Shown here: piece by piece, positions 44,604-52,840 of the stretch
How positions within the stretch are numbered: position 1 is the stretch's first letter
Layout of the letters: every line of letters starts with the position of its first letter
Assembly (NCBI RefSeq): GCF_036014175.1
Contig: NZ_CP107917.1
Span: 5,828,001 to 5,892,000, forward strand
From: Streptomyces sp. NBC_00443
GTDB taxonomy: Bacteria; Actinomycetota; Actinomycetes; Streptomycetales; Streptomycetaceae
DNA: 64,000 nt
Direction: 5' to 3'
Made by a program: the position numbers and the translations under genes
Notes under the pieces: generated by a model
Databases searched by the model: none
Told to the model about the DNA's origin: nothing
What the model saw: the letters and a program-made list of their open reading frames with translations, nothing else

Positions 44604-45260
44604 CTATCCCTCGGCCGGGGCGCTCAGGTGACGCAGTACGGCGAGGACGCGGCGGCTGTATCCGGTCGTGCCGGTCAGGCCGAACTTGTCGAAGATCGCG
44701 TTGGTGTGCTTCTCGACCGCGCTCTGTGAGACGTAGAGCTGCTGCGCGATGGCCGCGTTGGTGCAGCCCTGCGCCATCAGCGCCAGGACGTCGCGCTCCC
44801 GGGGCGTGAGCCCGTGCAGCGGGTCGGTGCGGGCGCCGCGGGCGAGGAGCCGCCGGACCACCTCGGGGTCGAAGGCGGTGCCGCCGGCGCCCACGCGCTC
44901 CAGGGCGGCGAGAAACTCCTCCACCTGCATGACCCGGTCCTTGAGCAGGTACCCGACGCCCTCGCTGCTGCCGCCGAGCAGCTCGGTGGCGTAGCGGCGC
45001 TCGACGTACTGCGACAGCACCAGCACGGCCGTACCGGGATGCCGCTCACGGATCCGCAGCGCGGCGCGCAGCCCCTCGTCGGTGTGCGTGGGCGGCATCC
45101 GGACATCCACCACGACGATGTCGGGCGGCTCGGCCGCCACCGCCACCAGCAACGCCTCCGCGTCCCCCACGGCCGCCGCCACGACATGCCCCTCCTCGGC
45201 GAGCAGCCGCACGAGGCCCTCTCTCAGCAGTGCCGAGTCCTCGGCGATCATGACGCGCAT
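44604..45260 (-). CDS. NarL/FixJ-type response regulator
   Basis: This 218-residue regulator has a receiver domain (about 1-120) with the acidic pocket ED near the N-terminus (IAEDSALLREGL), the phospho-Asp in VVDVRMPPTH near residue 52, and Lys in LLKDRV. The LuxR helix-turn-helix (about 150-215) reads LTPRERDVLALMAQGCTNAAIA. It overlaps its sensor kinase gene by 13 bp and ends 18 bp from the convergent tetR gene. Targets are not evident. Confidence 0.92.
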   Translation of the reverse strand: MRVMIAEDSALLREGLVRLLAEEGHVVAAAVGDAEALLVAVAAEPPDIVVVDVRMPPTHTDEGLRAALRIRERHPGTAVLVLSQYVERRYATELLGGSSEGVGYLLKDRVMQVEEFLAALERVGAGGTAFDPEVVRRLLARGARTDPLHGLTPRERDVLALMAQGCTNAAIAQQLYVSQSAVEKHTNAIFDKFGLTGTTGYSRRVLAVLRHLSAPAEG

Positions 45261-46375
45261 GGGAGCTCCGCGGTGATGAGGGTGGGGCCGCCGGGTGGGC
45301 TGTCGATGGTCAGGTGGCCGTCCAGGGCGGCGATGCGGCGGGAGAGGCCGAGGAGGCCGCCGGTGGTGGGGTGGCGGGGGGCGCCGCCGGTGCCGTTGTC
45401 CTCGATGTGGATCACGATGCCGTCGTGTCGTCCGGTCACCCGGATCGCTGCCCGGGTCGCGCCCGAGTGTTTCAGGGTGTTGGTGACGGCTTCGGCGGCC
45501 ACGAAGTACGCGACCGTCTGTACGGGGACCGGGGGCGGGGTGCCGTCGAGGCCGTACGTCACCTCGACGGGCAGGACCGAGCGCTCCGCGAGTCCCTCCA
45601 GGGCCGCGGCCAGCCCGCGCTCGTCCAGGGCGGCGGGGTAGATCCGCCAGGCCGTCTCGCGCAGCTCCGTCAGTGCGTGGGCGGACTCCTCGTGGGCCTG
45701 GCGCAGGAGCGCGTCCGCCTTGGCGGGGTCGGTCGTGCGCAGGGCCCGGCCCAGCAGCATGCCCAGGGCGACCAGGCGCTGCTGCACGCCGTCGTGCAGG
45801 TCGCGCTCGATGCGCCGCCGTTCGTCGTGCACGGCCTGCATCACCCCGGCCCGGGTCTCGGCCAGTTCACCGACCCGGCGCCGCAGCAGCTCCGTCTCGC
45901 TGGGGCCGAGATGCCGCCGGGCCAGCTGCTCGTCCAGCTGCGCCAGCCCGCGTCCGCCCTGTGCGCACAGGAACAGGAGGAAGACGCCGCCCAGCCCGGA
46001 CAGCGCGACGGTGCCGAGGTGGTCGGGGTCCATCACGAACCAGGCCCACACCAGCAAGGACGCGTAGGCGAGCCCGACCAGCGAGGTCAGCAGCACCAGC
46101 AGCCCGAACAGGCCGAGCGGCCAGCGTGCCGCCACGTACCCGTACGCCGCCCTTCCGGTGCGCGGCGGGTCCAGCTCGACGGCGTGGAAGACCGCGAGGC
46201 GGCGCCGCTCCAGGGCGGCGAGGCGCAGCGCGCTCGCGGGGACGGGGGAAGGGCGCCGGGTCAGCGGCCTGCGCACCCGGCCGCCCAGGACGCAGACGAG
46301 CTCGGCCACCGCCGTCAGCCCGCCCAGCAGCAGCCCGACGGCGAGGCGGAGCCAGCGCTCGGTGAATCCGATCAC
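45248..46375 (-). CDS. Sensor histidine kinase (HisKA_3 type)
   Basis: This 375-residue membrane kinase pairs with the response regulator downstream. It has an N-terminal hydrophobic helix, then two or three membrane segments at about 65-150 (LGLFGLLVLLTSLVGLAYAS, VALSGLGGVFLLFLCA). The dimerisation/phospho-acceptor motif is ERDLHDGVQQRLVALG near residue 195. The ATPase domain has EAVTNTLKHS and HIEDNGTGG. The GTG at 46375 starts the frame. The sensed signal is unknown; there is no extracellular domain of any size. Confidence 0.9.
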   Translation of the reverse strand: MIGFTERWLRLAVGLLLGGLTAVAELVCVLGGRVRRPLTRRPSPVPASALRLAALERRRLAVFHAVELDPPRTGRAAYGYVAARWPLGLFGLLVLLTSLVGLAYASLLVWAWFVMDPDHLGTVALSGLGGVFLLFLCAQGGRGLAQLDEQLARRHLGPSETELLRRRVGELAETRAGVMQAVHDERRRIERDLHDGVQQRLVALGMLLGRALRTTDPAKADALLRQAHEESAHALTELRETAWRIYPAALDERGLAAALEGLAERSVLPVEVTYGLDGTPPPVPVQTVAYFVAAEAVTNTLKHSGATRAAIRVTGRHDGIVIHIEDNGTGGAPRHPTTGGLLGLSRRIAALDGHLTIDSPPGGPTLITAELPCAS

Positions 46376-46509
46376 GACGGATCAGGCTAGCCAAGGCGGC
46401 CGGGGCGGCGCCCTGCGGAAAACCGCACTCTTCCTGTGCGGGTTCCCACAGCCGGATATGAGGCCCTCCTCATACCGCCCTTAGGTCAAGACTTCGTAAA
46501 GTGGCCTGC

Positions 46510-47190
46510 ATGATCATTGCTGCTGCGTCCGAGGCGCCCGTCGGTGGAGTCGCCGGCTGGGCCGCCGACCTGATGGAGAAGCTGGGCGGCCCCGGCGCCG
46601 GCCTGGCCATCGCCCTGGAGAACCTCTTCCCACCGCTGCCGAGCGAGGTGATCCTGCCGTTGGCGGGGTTCACGGCGAGCCAGGGCCGGATGGACGTCGT
46701 CGGGGCCGTTGCCTGGACGACGGCCGGTTCGGTGGTGGGCGCACTGGCCCTGTACCTGCTGGGCGCGCTCCTGGGTCGGGACCGGCTGATCGCCGTGGCG
46801 GCGCGGCTGCCACTGGTGAAGGCCGCGGACGTGGAACGGACCGAGGCCTGGTTCCTCCGGCACGGCACCAAGGCCGTGTTCTTCGGCCGCTTCGTGCCGA
46901 TCTTCCGCAGCCTGATCTCGATACCGGCGGGAGTCGAACGCATGCGGCTCCCCGTGTTCCTCGCCCTCACCACGGCGGGCAGCCTCATCTGGAACACCGC
47001 CTTCATCGCCGCCGGCTACGCCCTCGGCGCCCGCTGGCACGAGGTCACCGACCTGGTCGGCCTCTACTCCAAGGCGATCCTGGTGATCGTGGCCGTGGCG
47101 GCCCTGGCGTTCGTGGGCGTACGGCTGCTGCGGGCAGGACGCGGGCAACGGCGGCGTCCGGTCGGGTCCGGTTCCGAGCGGCGCCGCTAG
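46510..47190 (+). CDS. DedA-family membrane protein
   Basis: This 226-residue integral membrane protein belongs to the DedA/VTT group. Members act as lipid scramblases, for example in undecaprenyl-phosphate recycling. The family signatures are ENLFPPLPSEVILPLAGF near residue 38 and GRFVPIFRSLISIPAGVERM near 120, the latter with the re-entrant Arg motif. Four or more helices are seen, and the tail is Arg-rich. ATG 46510 is my choice; a GTG at 46501 is in frame, and neither has a good Shine-Dalgarno. Confidence 0.88.
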   Translation: MIIAAASEAPVGGVAGWAADLMEKLGGPGAGLAIALENLFPPLPSEVILPLAGFTASQGRMDVVGAVAWTTAGSVVGALALYLLGALLGRDRLIAVAARLPLVKAADVERTEAWFLRHGTKAVFFGRFVPIFRSLISIPAGVERMRLPVFLALTTAGSLIWNTAFIAAGYALGARWHEVTDLVGLYSKAILVIVAVAALAFVGVRLLRAGRGQRRRPVGSGSERRR

Positions 47191-47302
47191 GCGGTCCCGG
47201 AGTGACGAGCGTTACGGACCTTGACCCCTGGACGCCTGTGGATACTCGCCGGTACGGTTGAGTGAGCAAGCGCTTAGACATGTACCGGTGGAGGTGGACG
47301 GC

Positions 47303-48460
47303 GTGCGCCGTACGGTGTTCAACGAGGATCACGAGGCGTTCCGGGAGACCATCCGCGCCTTCATCGAGGCCGAGGTCGTCCCGGTCTACGACGAGTGGTT
47401 CGCGGCGGGCCAGGCGCCCCGCGACTTCTACTACAAGCTCGCCGAGCTCGGCGTCTTCGGCATCCGCGTCGACGAGGAGTACGGCGGCGCCGGCATCGAC
47501 TCGTACAAGTTCGAGGCCGTGATGTACGAGGAGACGTCCCGCGCGGGCGTCCAGTTCGGCGGCTCCGGCGTGCACGTGCTGCTCGGCCTGCCGTACATCA
47601 AGATGCTCGCCAGCGACGAGCAGAAGAAGCGGTTCCTGCCGAAGTTCGTCTCCGGTGAGGAGATGTGGGCGCTGGCGATGACCGAGCCGGGCACCGGCTC
47701 CGACCTCGCGGGCATGAAGACCACCGCCAAGCTGAGCGAGGACGGCACGCACTACGTCCTCAACGGCGCCAAGACCTTCATCACCGGCGGCGTCCACGCC
47801 GACCGCGTGATCGTCTGCGCCCGCACCGACGCGCCCAGCGCCGAGGACCGCCGCCACGGCATCTCGCTGTTCGCCGTGGACACCAAGGCCGAGGGCTACT
47901 CCGTCGGTCGCAAGCTGGACAAGCTCGGCCTGAAGACCTCCGACACCGCCGAGCTGGCGTTCGTCGACGTGAAGGTCCCGGTCGAGGACCTCCTCGGTGA
48001 GGAGAACAAGGGCTTCTACTACCTCGGCCACAACCTCGCCTCCGAGCGCTGGGGCATCGCCTTCGGCGCCTACGCGCAGGCCAAGGCGGCCGTCCGGTTC
48101 GCCAAGCAGTACGTGCAGGAGCGCACCGTCTTCGGCAAGACCGTCGCGTCCTTCCAGAACACCAAGTTCGAGCTGGCCGCCTGCCAGGCAGAGGTCGACG
48201 CCGCCGAGGCGGTCGCCGACCGCACGCTGGAGGCCCTGGACGCCGGCGAGCTGACGCCCGCCGAGGCCGCCTCCGCGAAGCTCTTCTGCACCGAGGTCGC
48301 GCACCGCGTGATCGACCGCTGCCTCCAGCTGCACGGCGGCTACGGCTTCATGAACGAGTACCCGATCGCCCGCCTGTACGCGGACAACCGCGTCAACCGG
48401 ATCTACGGCGGCACCAGCGAGATCATGAAGTCGATCATCGCGAAGGACATGGGCCTGTAG
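47303..48460 (+). CDS. Acyl-CoA dehydrogenase
   Basis: This 385-residue flavoenzyme has all three family regions. FAD/substrate signatures are LAMTEPGTGSDLAGMKTTA near residue 120 and LQLHGGYGFMNEYPIARLYADNRVNRIYGGTSEIMK near the end. GTG 47303 was chosen because GGAGG lies eight bases upstream; an earlier in-frame TTG at 47258 lacks this. The next gene is a TesB thioesterase, 50 bp downstream, which suggests linked acyl-CoA metabolism. It resembles long-chain or citronellyl-CoA-type members more than AcdH, but chain-length preference cannot be read from the sequence. Confidence 0.9.
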   Translation: MRRTVFNEDHEAFRETIRAFIEAEVVPVYDEWFAAGQAPRDFYYKLAELGVFGIRVDEEYGGAGIDSYKFEAVMYEETSRAGVQFGGSGVHVLLGLPYIKMLASDEQKKRFLPKFVSGEEMWALAMTEPGTGSDLAGMKTTAKLSEDGTHYVLNGAKTFITGGVHADRVIVCARTDAPSAEDRRHGISLFAVDTKAEGYSVGRKLDKLGLKTSDTAELAFVDVKVPVEDLLGEENKGFYYLGHNLASERWGIAFGAYAQAKAAVRFAKQYVQERTVFGKTVASFQNTKFELAACQAEVDAAEAVADRTLEALDAGELTPAEAASAKLFCTEVAHRVIDRCLQLHGGYGFMNEYPIARLYADNRVNRIYGGTSEIMKSIIAKDMGL

Positions 48461-48510
48461 GACACGGACCCGTAAGGTCCGCGAAATTACCTGCCAGTAG
48501 AAAAGGTGCC

Positions 48511-49377
48511 ATGAACCAGGCACTACAGGGACTCCTCGATCTGCTCGACCTGGAGCAGATCGAGGAGGACATATTCCGCGGCCAGTCCCGGTCCGCCGTC
48601 GTCCCGCGCGTGTTCGGCGGGCAGGTCGCGGCCCAGGCGCTCGTCGCTGCCGGGCGCACGGTCCCCGAGGACCGCCACGCCCACTCGCTCCACGCGTACT
48701 TCCTGCGCGCCGGGGACCCGGGCGTGCCCATCGTCTACAACGTCGACCGCATGCGTGACGGGCGTTCCTTCACCACCCGCCGGGTGGTCGCGGTGCAGCA
48801 CGGCAAGCCGATCTTCGCCCTGTCGGCCTCCTTCCAGCTGTACGAGGAGGGGATGGACCACCAGGCCCCCATGCCTCCCTCACCCGATCCGGTGACGCTG
48901 CCCACCTCCGAGGAGCGGCTGCGGGACTACGGCCACCTCGATCCGGCGGTGGTGGAGAAGTTCCTGGAGGCACGCGAGGCGGTCGACCTGCGCTATGTCG
49001 ACGAGCCGCCGTACGGCAGGTTCGGCGAGCCCCGCGAACCGCACTCCCAGGTGTGGTTCCGCACCAACGGCAAGCTGGCCGACGACCCCCTCCTGCACGT
49101 CGTACTCGCCACCTACGTCTCCGACATGACCCTCCTCGACTCCGTGCTGCTCGCGCACGGGCGGGGCGGCTGGGCGGTCGGCGACGTGGTCGGCGCCTCG
49201 CTGGACCACGCGATGTGGTTCCACCGTCCCTTCCGTGCGGACGAGTGGCTGCTGTACGACCAGGAGTCACCGTCGGCGCACGGCGGACGCGGCCTCGGGC
49301 AGGCCCGCATCTACACCCAGGACGGTCAGTTGGCGGTGTCGGTGATCCAGGAGGGCGTGGTCCGCATCCCGCGGTGA
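48511..49377 (+). CDS. tesB: Acyl-CoA thioesterase II (TesB family)
   Basis: This 288-residue double-hotdog enzyme hydrolyses acyl-CoAs to free acids and CoA. Family motifs are VFGGQVAAQALVAAGRTV near residue 31, GRSFTTRRVVAVQ near 86, TLLDSVLLAHG near 210 and SPSAHGGRGLGQARIYTQDG near 250. The catalytic Asp, Ser/Thr and Gln are expected in the last two and DP-containing regions. The ATG at 48511 has AAAAGGT six bases upstream. Likely cotranscribed with the acyl-CoA dehydrogenase. Confidence 0.92.
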   Translation: MNQALQGLLDLLDLEQIEEDIFRGQSRSAVVPRVFGGQVAAQALVAAGRTVPEDRHAHSLHAYFLRAGDPGVPIVYNVDRMRDGRSFTTRRVVAVQHGKPIFALSASFQLYEEGMDHQAPMPPSPDPVTLPTSEERLRDYGHLDPAVVEKFLEAREAVDLRYVDEPPYGRFGEPREPHSQVWFRTNGKLADDPLLHVVLATYVSDMTLLDSVLLAHGRGGWAVGDVVGASLDHAMWFHRPFRADEWLLYDQESPSAHGGRGLGQARIYTQDGQLAVSVIQEGVVRIPR

Positions 49378-49408
49378 CCCGCCCGCGCCCCGCCCGCCGG
49401 TCCTGACG

Positions 49409-49918
49409 TCAGGCCAGATCGACGCGAGGGTCGACGGCCCAGTGGTTGCTGTGCAGGATCCGGTCGGCGAACGTCACCTCGCGTTCGCCGAGCAACCGGA
49501 AGCCGAGCGAGCGGCAGATGCCGTTCGAGGCTGTGTTACCCGTGGCCGGGAAGGCGTGCACGACACCCCAGCGGTTCTCGTCCCGAGCCTGTTCGAGCAG
49601 GGCCCGGGCGGCGCGCTTGCCCAGCCCCCGGCCCTGGAACTCCGGCAGGACCATCCAGCCGATCTCGGAGACGGGCCCGTCGTCCGTGTCGTACGACCAG
49701 AGGGTCACGCCCCCCGCCACCACGTCGGGCGCGTCCGGCGCCGGCACGATCATCTTGATCCAGGCGAGGTCCGCCGCCGCCTCCCGGGCGTCCCGCAGGA
49801 CCTTGTCCCGTATGCCCTCGCGCGGAAGGGGTCCGCCGAGGTCCGCCATCATGATGGGATCGCAGCGCATACGGACGTAGGCGTCGACGTCGTCCGGTGT
49901 GACGTTGCGCAACAGCAC
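49409..49918 (-). CDS. GNAT-family N-acetyltransferase
   Basis: This 169-residue acetyltransferase opens LLRNVTPDDVDAYVRMRCDP. The CoA motif is LPEFQGRGLGKRAARALLE near residue 92 (pyrophosphate loop QGRGLG), and NGICRSLGFRLLGE gives motif B. The start is GTG 49918. Its stop lies 31 bp from the convergent thioesterase gene. Upstream on the same strand, 17 bp away, is the phosphatase-like gene, so the two may be one transcript. Substrate unknown. Confidence 0.85.
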   Translation of the reverse strand: MLLRNVTPDDVDAYVRMRCDPIMMADLGGPLPREGIRDKVLRDAREAAADLAWIKMIVPAPDAPDVVAGGVTLWSYDTDDGPVSEIGWMVLPEFQGRGLGKRAARALLEQARDENRWGVVHAFPATGNTASNGICRSLGFRLLGEREVTFADRILHSNHWAVDPRVDLA

Positions 49919-49935
49919 GAGGCCCCCTGCCCGTT

Positions 49936-50724
49936 CTAGCCGAGCCCCGCCTCCGCCAGCAGGAACGCCGTCATCGGGTCGTAGTGGCGCGGGCTCACCA
50001 CATGGTCGTCCAGCGGTACCACCACCTGAACCGTCCCCTCCGCCTCCGCGAGGAACAGCGCCGGGTCGTTGCAGTCCGCGTAGCCCATGGAGTCCAGCCC
50101 GTGCTGTCCGGCGTAGCCTGCCCAGCCGTGGTCGGCGACGACCAGGTCCGGCAGCGGACGGCCCTCGCGCTCGAGTCCCCTGAGGATGGCCTTCATCGGC
50201 TCGCCGGAGTGGGTGTGCCAGAGGGTGGCGCCGTGTTCCAGGACCGCGACGTCCGCGAACTGCATGACGTAACCCTCGTCGGTCTGCAGGCCGTCCGGGA
50301 TCACGACGATCTCGCAGCCCGCCGTGCGCAGGGCATCCGCCGTCGCGCGGTGGACGTCCAGCAGGCCGCCCGGGTGACCGGTCGCGAACAGGACCCGCTG
50401 ACCGCCGTCCGCCGCCTTGCGCAGCCGGGCCGCCATCCGCTCCAGCGCGGCCACCGTCAGCTCGGGGTCGATGGTGTCCTGGCCGTGGCGGTGCTCCGCG
50501 TCGTCGTTCACGCCGACGCGCTCCGCCATCACCGCGAGCACGTCCTGCTCGTCGGTCCAGCGGTCGCCGAGCTCCAGGCCGAGCCAGTAGTGGCGGTCGC
50601 CGTTCGCCAGCTTGCGGTAGTGGGAGAGGTTGTTCTCGCGGGGAGTGGCGACATCGCCCGCGATACGGGTTCTGACGAGGTGGTCGACAAGCTCGGCGCG
50701 GCTGAGTGTCCCGGGTATCGGCAT
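49936..50724 (-). CDS. PF15698-like phosphatase
   Basis: This 262-residue cytoplasmic protein matches, in my memory, the actinomycete phosphatase family PF15698. It has VLFATGHPGGLLDVH near residue 120, IPDGLQTDEGY, and LVVADHGWAGYAGQHGLDSMGYADCNDPALFLA near 200. The Asp/His clusters could bind metal. ATG 50724 is preferred since GGGA lies just upstream; a second ATG at 50733 is in frame. It is followed by a GNAT gene. Substrate is not known. Confidence 0.7.
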   Translation of the reverse strand: MPIPGTLSRAELVDHLVRTRIAGDVATPRENNLSHYRKLANGDRHYWLGLELGDRWTDEQDVLAVMAERVGVNDDAEHRHGQDTIDPELTVAALERMAARLRKAADGGQRVLFATGHPGGLLDVHRATADALRTAGCEIVVIPDGLQTDEGYVMQFADVAVLEHGATLWHTHSGEPMKAILRGLEREGRPLPDLVVADHGWAGYAGQHGLDSMGYADCNDPALFLAEAEGTVQVVVPLDDHVVSPRHYDPMTAFLLAEAGLG

Positions 50725-50797
50725 GGTTCCCATTGTGAGGCAGACAACTGCTGGAACGGCCGCGTCCGGAGCGCGTGCGACGCGGGTCACTCGCCGA

Positions 50798-52696
50798 TCA
50801 TGGCTCGATCCGGCGCAGGGCGAACCACAGTTCCATCCGTACGTCCGGGTCGTCCAGGTCCGTCTCCAGCAGCGCCGCGCACCGGGCGATCCGCTGCCGG
50901 ACGGTGTTGCGGTGGACGGACAGGGCGACGGCCGTGCGGTCCCAGCTGCCGTGCAGGGAGAGCCAGGTGCGCAGGGTCTCCGTGAGCGGGGCGGTGAGCG
51001 GCGCGAGGAGGTCGCGGGCGTGGGCCTCGGCCTCGTCGGGGGCGAGCAGGTCGGTGAGGGCCGGGCGCTGGGTGCCGTGCCGGAACAGGGGCATGCGTGT
51101 GGCCCTCGCCCTGGACAGGGCCCGCGCCGCCTGGGTGTCGGCCGCCGGCCAGTCCCGCGCGGTCGCCGGGGCGCTGACGCCCAGCGTCCAGCCCGGCTGC
51201 GGGGCCGGTTCGCGGTCCGCCGGGGCGAGGACGCGTACGACGTCCTGCGCCAGGTCGACCAGCGGGGAGCCCAGGGCCGCGCCCAGCGCGGAGGCGGCCA
51301 CGGGGTCGCAGGGCTGGGTGTCGGGGCTGCCGTGGACCACCAGCCGGCGCTCGGCGCCCAGCAGCGGAGCCACCGCCTCCGGCTCGGCCCCCAGCAGCAG
51401 CCGTACGAGCGCGGACGAGCGGGCCGCTCCCGAGCCGCTCTGGTGCTCGCCGGTGAGGAGGGAGAGGAGCACGGCGGCGACGGAGGCGATGGTGTGGTCG
51501 CCCGAGTCCCGGCGCGGGGCGGCGACACCGAGGACGAAGCCCTGGCCACTGCCGAGGGCGTAGGCCGAGAGGTGGGTGCCGGCGATGGTGTCGGAGGCGG
51601 AGGAGGGGGTGGCGGCGGGCCCGGCGCTCGGGCGTGCGGCTTCGAGGCGGGCGGTCTGCTCTGCGGGGCCACGACCGCCTGCCCGCGCGGCACCCGGGGC
51701 GCCGGTCGGGCGGGTGGCCTGGGCGCCGGTGGTGGTTCGCGCGGGTTGCGAGCCGGTGGCCGGTCGGGTGGTTTGTGGGCCGCTGGTTGTGCGGGCGGGG
51801 TCCGGGTCGGTGGTCGGGGGTTGCGGGTATGTCGTTGCTCGCGCGGCACCCGGGGTGCCGGTCGGGCGGGTGGCCTGGGCGCCGGTGGTGGTTCGCGCGG
51901 GTTGCGAGCCGGTGGCCGGTCGGGTGGTTTGCGGGCCGCTGGTTGGACGGGCGGACTCCGGGCCGGTGACCGTGGACGTGGGCTGCGGGTACGCCGGCGT
52001 CTGCGGGCCGGACGGCTGCCGTGCGGTCTCGCCGCCCGACGCCGGCACCACGGGCCGTACCACCGTGGCCAGCTCCGCCAGCGCTCCCCGCACCGCGCCC
52101 CCGGGCGCCGCCCGCCCCGCCTCCCCGATCACCGCCCCCTCCGGCCCGTACAGCACCGCCCAACCGCCCACGCGCTGGGCCAGTTGCCGCAGGACGGCGG
52201 GTACCGGGTCGGCGCGAGAGGCCGCCGCGGCAAGGCTCTGCTGGGCCTCCGTCACGCGGCGCAGTTCGGTGTGGCGGGCCTGGGCCATGAGTTGCCAGAC
52301 GGCACGGGCCACGCCCGAGAAGGTGGTCTGGGGCGGGACCTCCAGGAGCGGCAGTTCATAGGCGTCGCACGCCGCCACCAGGGCGCGCGGCACCGTGTCG
52401 TGGACCGGGGCGAGCCCGAAGCCGAGGGCCGCGCCGCCCGCCGCGACGATCCGCGACACGTAGTCGTCGAAGTACGTGCCCGAGCCCGCCGCCTCCGGGA
52501 CGTGGACCCCGGCCGTCAGCAGCAGCTCGCCGCCCAGGAGGTAGGGAAAGGGATCGGCCATTTCCGAGGTGTGCGCCCAGTGGATCACCGTGTCCGAGTC
52601 GGCCGGTCCGGCGATCCGGCGCAGGGCCAGATCCTCTCTGGCCAGCAGCGCGGAGAGCGGCACCGGGGGAGTGGGCGGAACAGCCGGCTCCGGCAT
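50798..52696 (-). CDS. PucR-family transcriptional regulator with repeated Thr/Pro-rich linker
   Basis: This regulator has 632 residues. The PucR N-terminal domain (about 10-130) contains LLGGELLLTAGVHVPE and VHDTVPRALVAACDAYELPLLEVP. A linker of about 130 residues, rich in Thr/Pro/Gly/Ala, contains a 52-residue unit present about twice (51685-51945). The C-terminal helix-turn-helix (about 570-630) reads LSVHRNTVRQRIARCAALLE. ATG 52696 has AAGGAAAC upstream. It diverges from the symporter-ureohydrolase-ThDP genes and probably controls them, as PucR proteins usually act beside nitrogen or purine catabolic genes. The long linker is unusual for the family. Confidence 0.88.
   Translation of the reverse strand: MPEPAVPPTPPVPLSALLAREDLALRRIAGPADSDTVIHWAHTSEMADPFPYLLGGELLLTAGVHVPEAAGSGTYFDDYVSRIVAAGGAALGFGLAPVHDTVPRALVAACDAYELPLLEVPPQTTFSGVARAVWQLMAQARHTELRRVTEAQQSLAAAASRADPVPAVLRQLAQRVGGWAVLYGPEGAVIGEAGRAAPGGAVRGALAELATVVRPVVPASGGETARQPSGPQTPAYPQPTSTVTGPESARPTSGPQTTRPATGSQPARTTTGAQATRPTGTPGAARATTYPQPPTTDPDPARTTSGPQTTRPATGSQPARTTTGAQATRPTGAPGAARAGGRGPAEQTARLEAARPSAGPAATPSSASDTIAGTHLSAYALGSGQGFVLGVAAPRRDSGDHTIASVAAVLLSLLTGEHQSGSGAARSSALVRLLLGAEPEAVAPLLGAERRLVVHGSPDTQPCDPVAASALGAALGSPLVDLAQDVVRVLAPADREPAPQPGWTLGVSAPATARDWPAADTQAARALSRARATRMPLFRHGTQRPALTDLLAPDEAEAHARDLLAPLTAPLTETLRTWLSLHGSWDRTAVALSVHRNTVRQRIARCAALLETDLDDPDVRMELWFALRRIEP
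51685..51945. repeat. Direct repeat of 105 bp inside the PucR gene (156-bp period)
   Basis: 51685-51789 and 51841-51945 are nearly identical (I count two mismatches), spaced 156 bp apart, so the period is 52 codons and in frame. It encodes the Thr/Pro/Gly-rich linker (units such as PARTTTGAQATRPTG). Near identity at DNA level indicates a recent duplication. Confidence 0.9.
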
Positions 52697-52797
52697 GTGG
52701 ATGTTTCCTTCAGTCGCCCAACCGCAGATGGATGAAACGTACACTTCGCAGTCGCTTTCCGGCCACCTAGTGTCGACCCCTGTCACCCGCCGGCGAC

Positions 52798-52825
52798 TTC
52801 GAGTGTCCGAATTTCGAGTGTCCGA
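52798..52825. repeat. 13-bp direct repeat in the divergent PucR/symporter promoter
   Basis: TTCGAGTGTCCGA occurs at 52798-52810 and again at 52813-52825, 15 bp apart. The second copy ends 15 bp before the GTG of the symporter gene, just before its GGGAGG. It could be a regulator site or part of the leader. Confidence 0.7.
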
Positions 52826-52840
52826 TTGAGGGAGGTCTCT

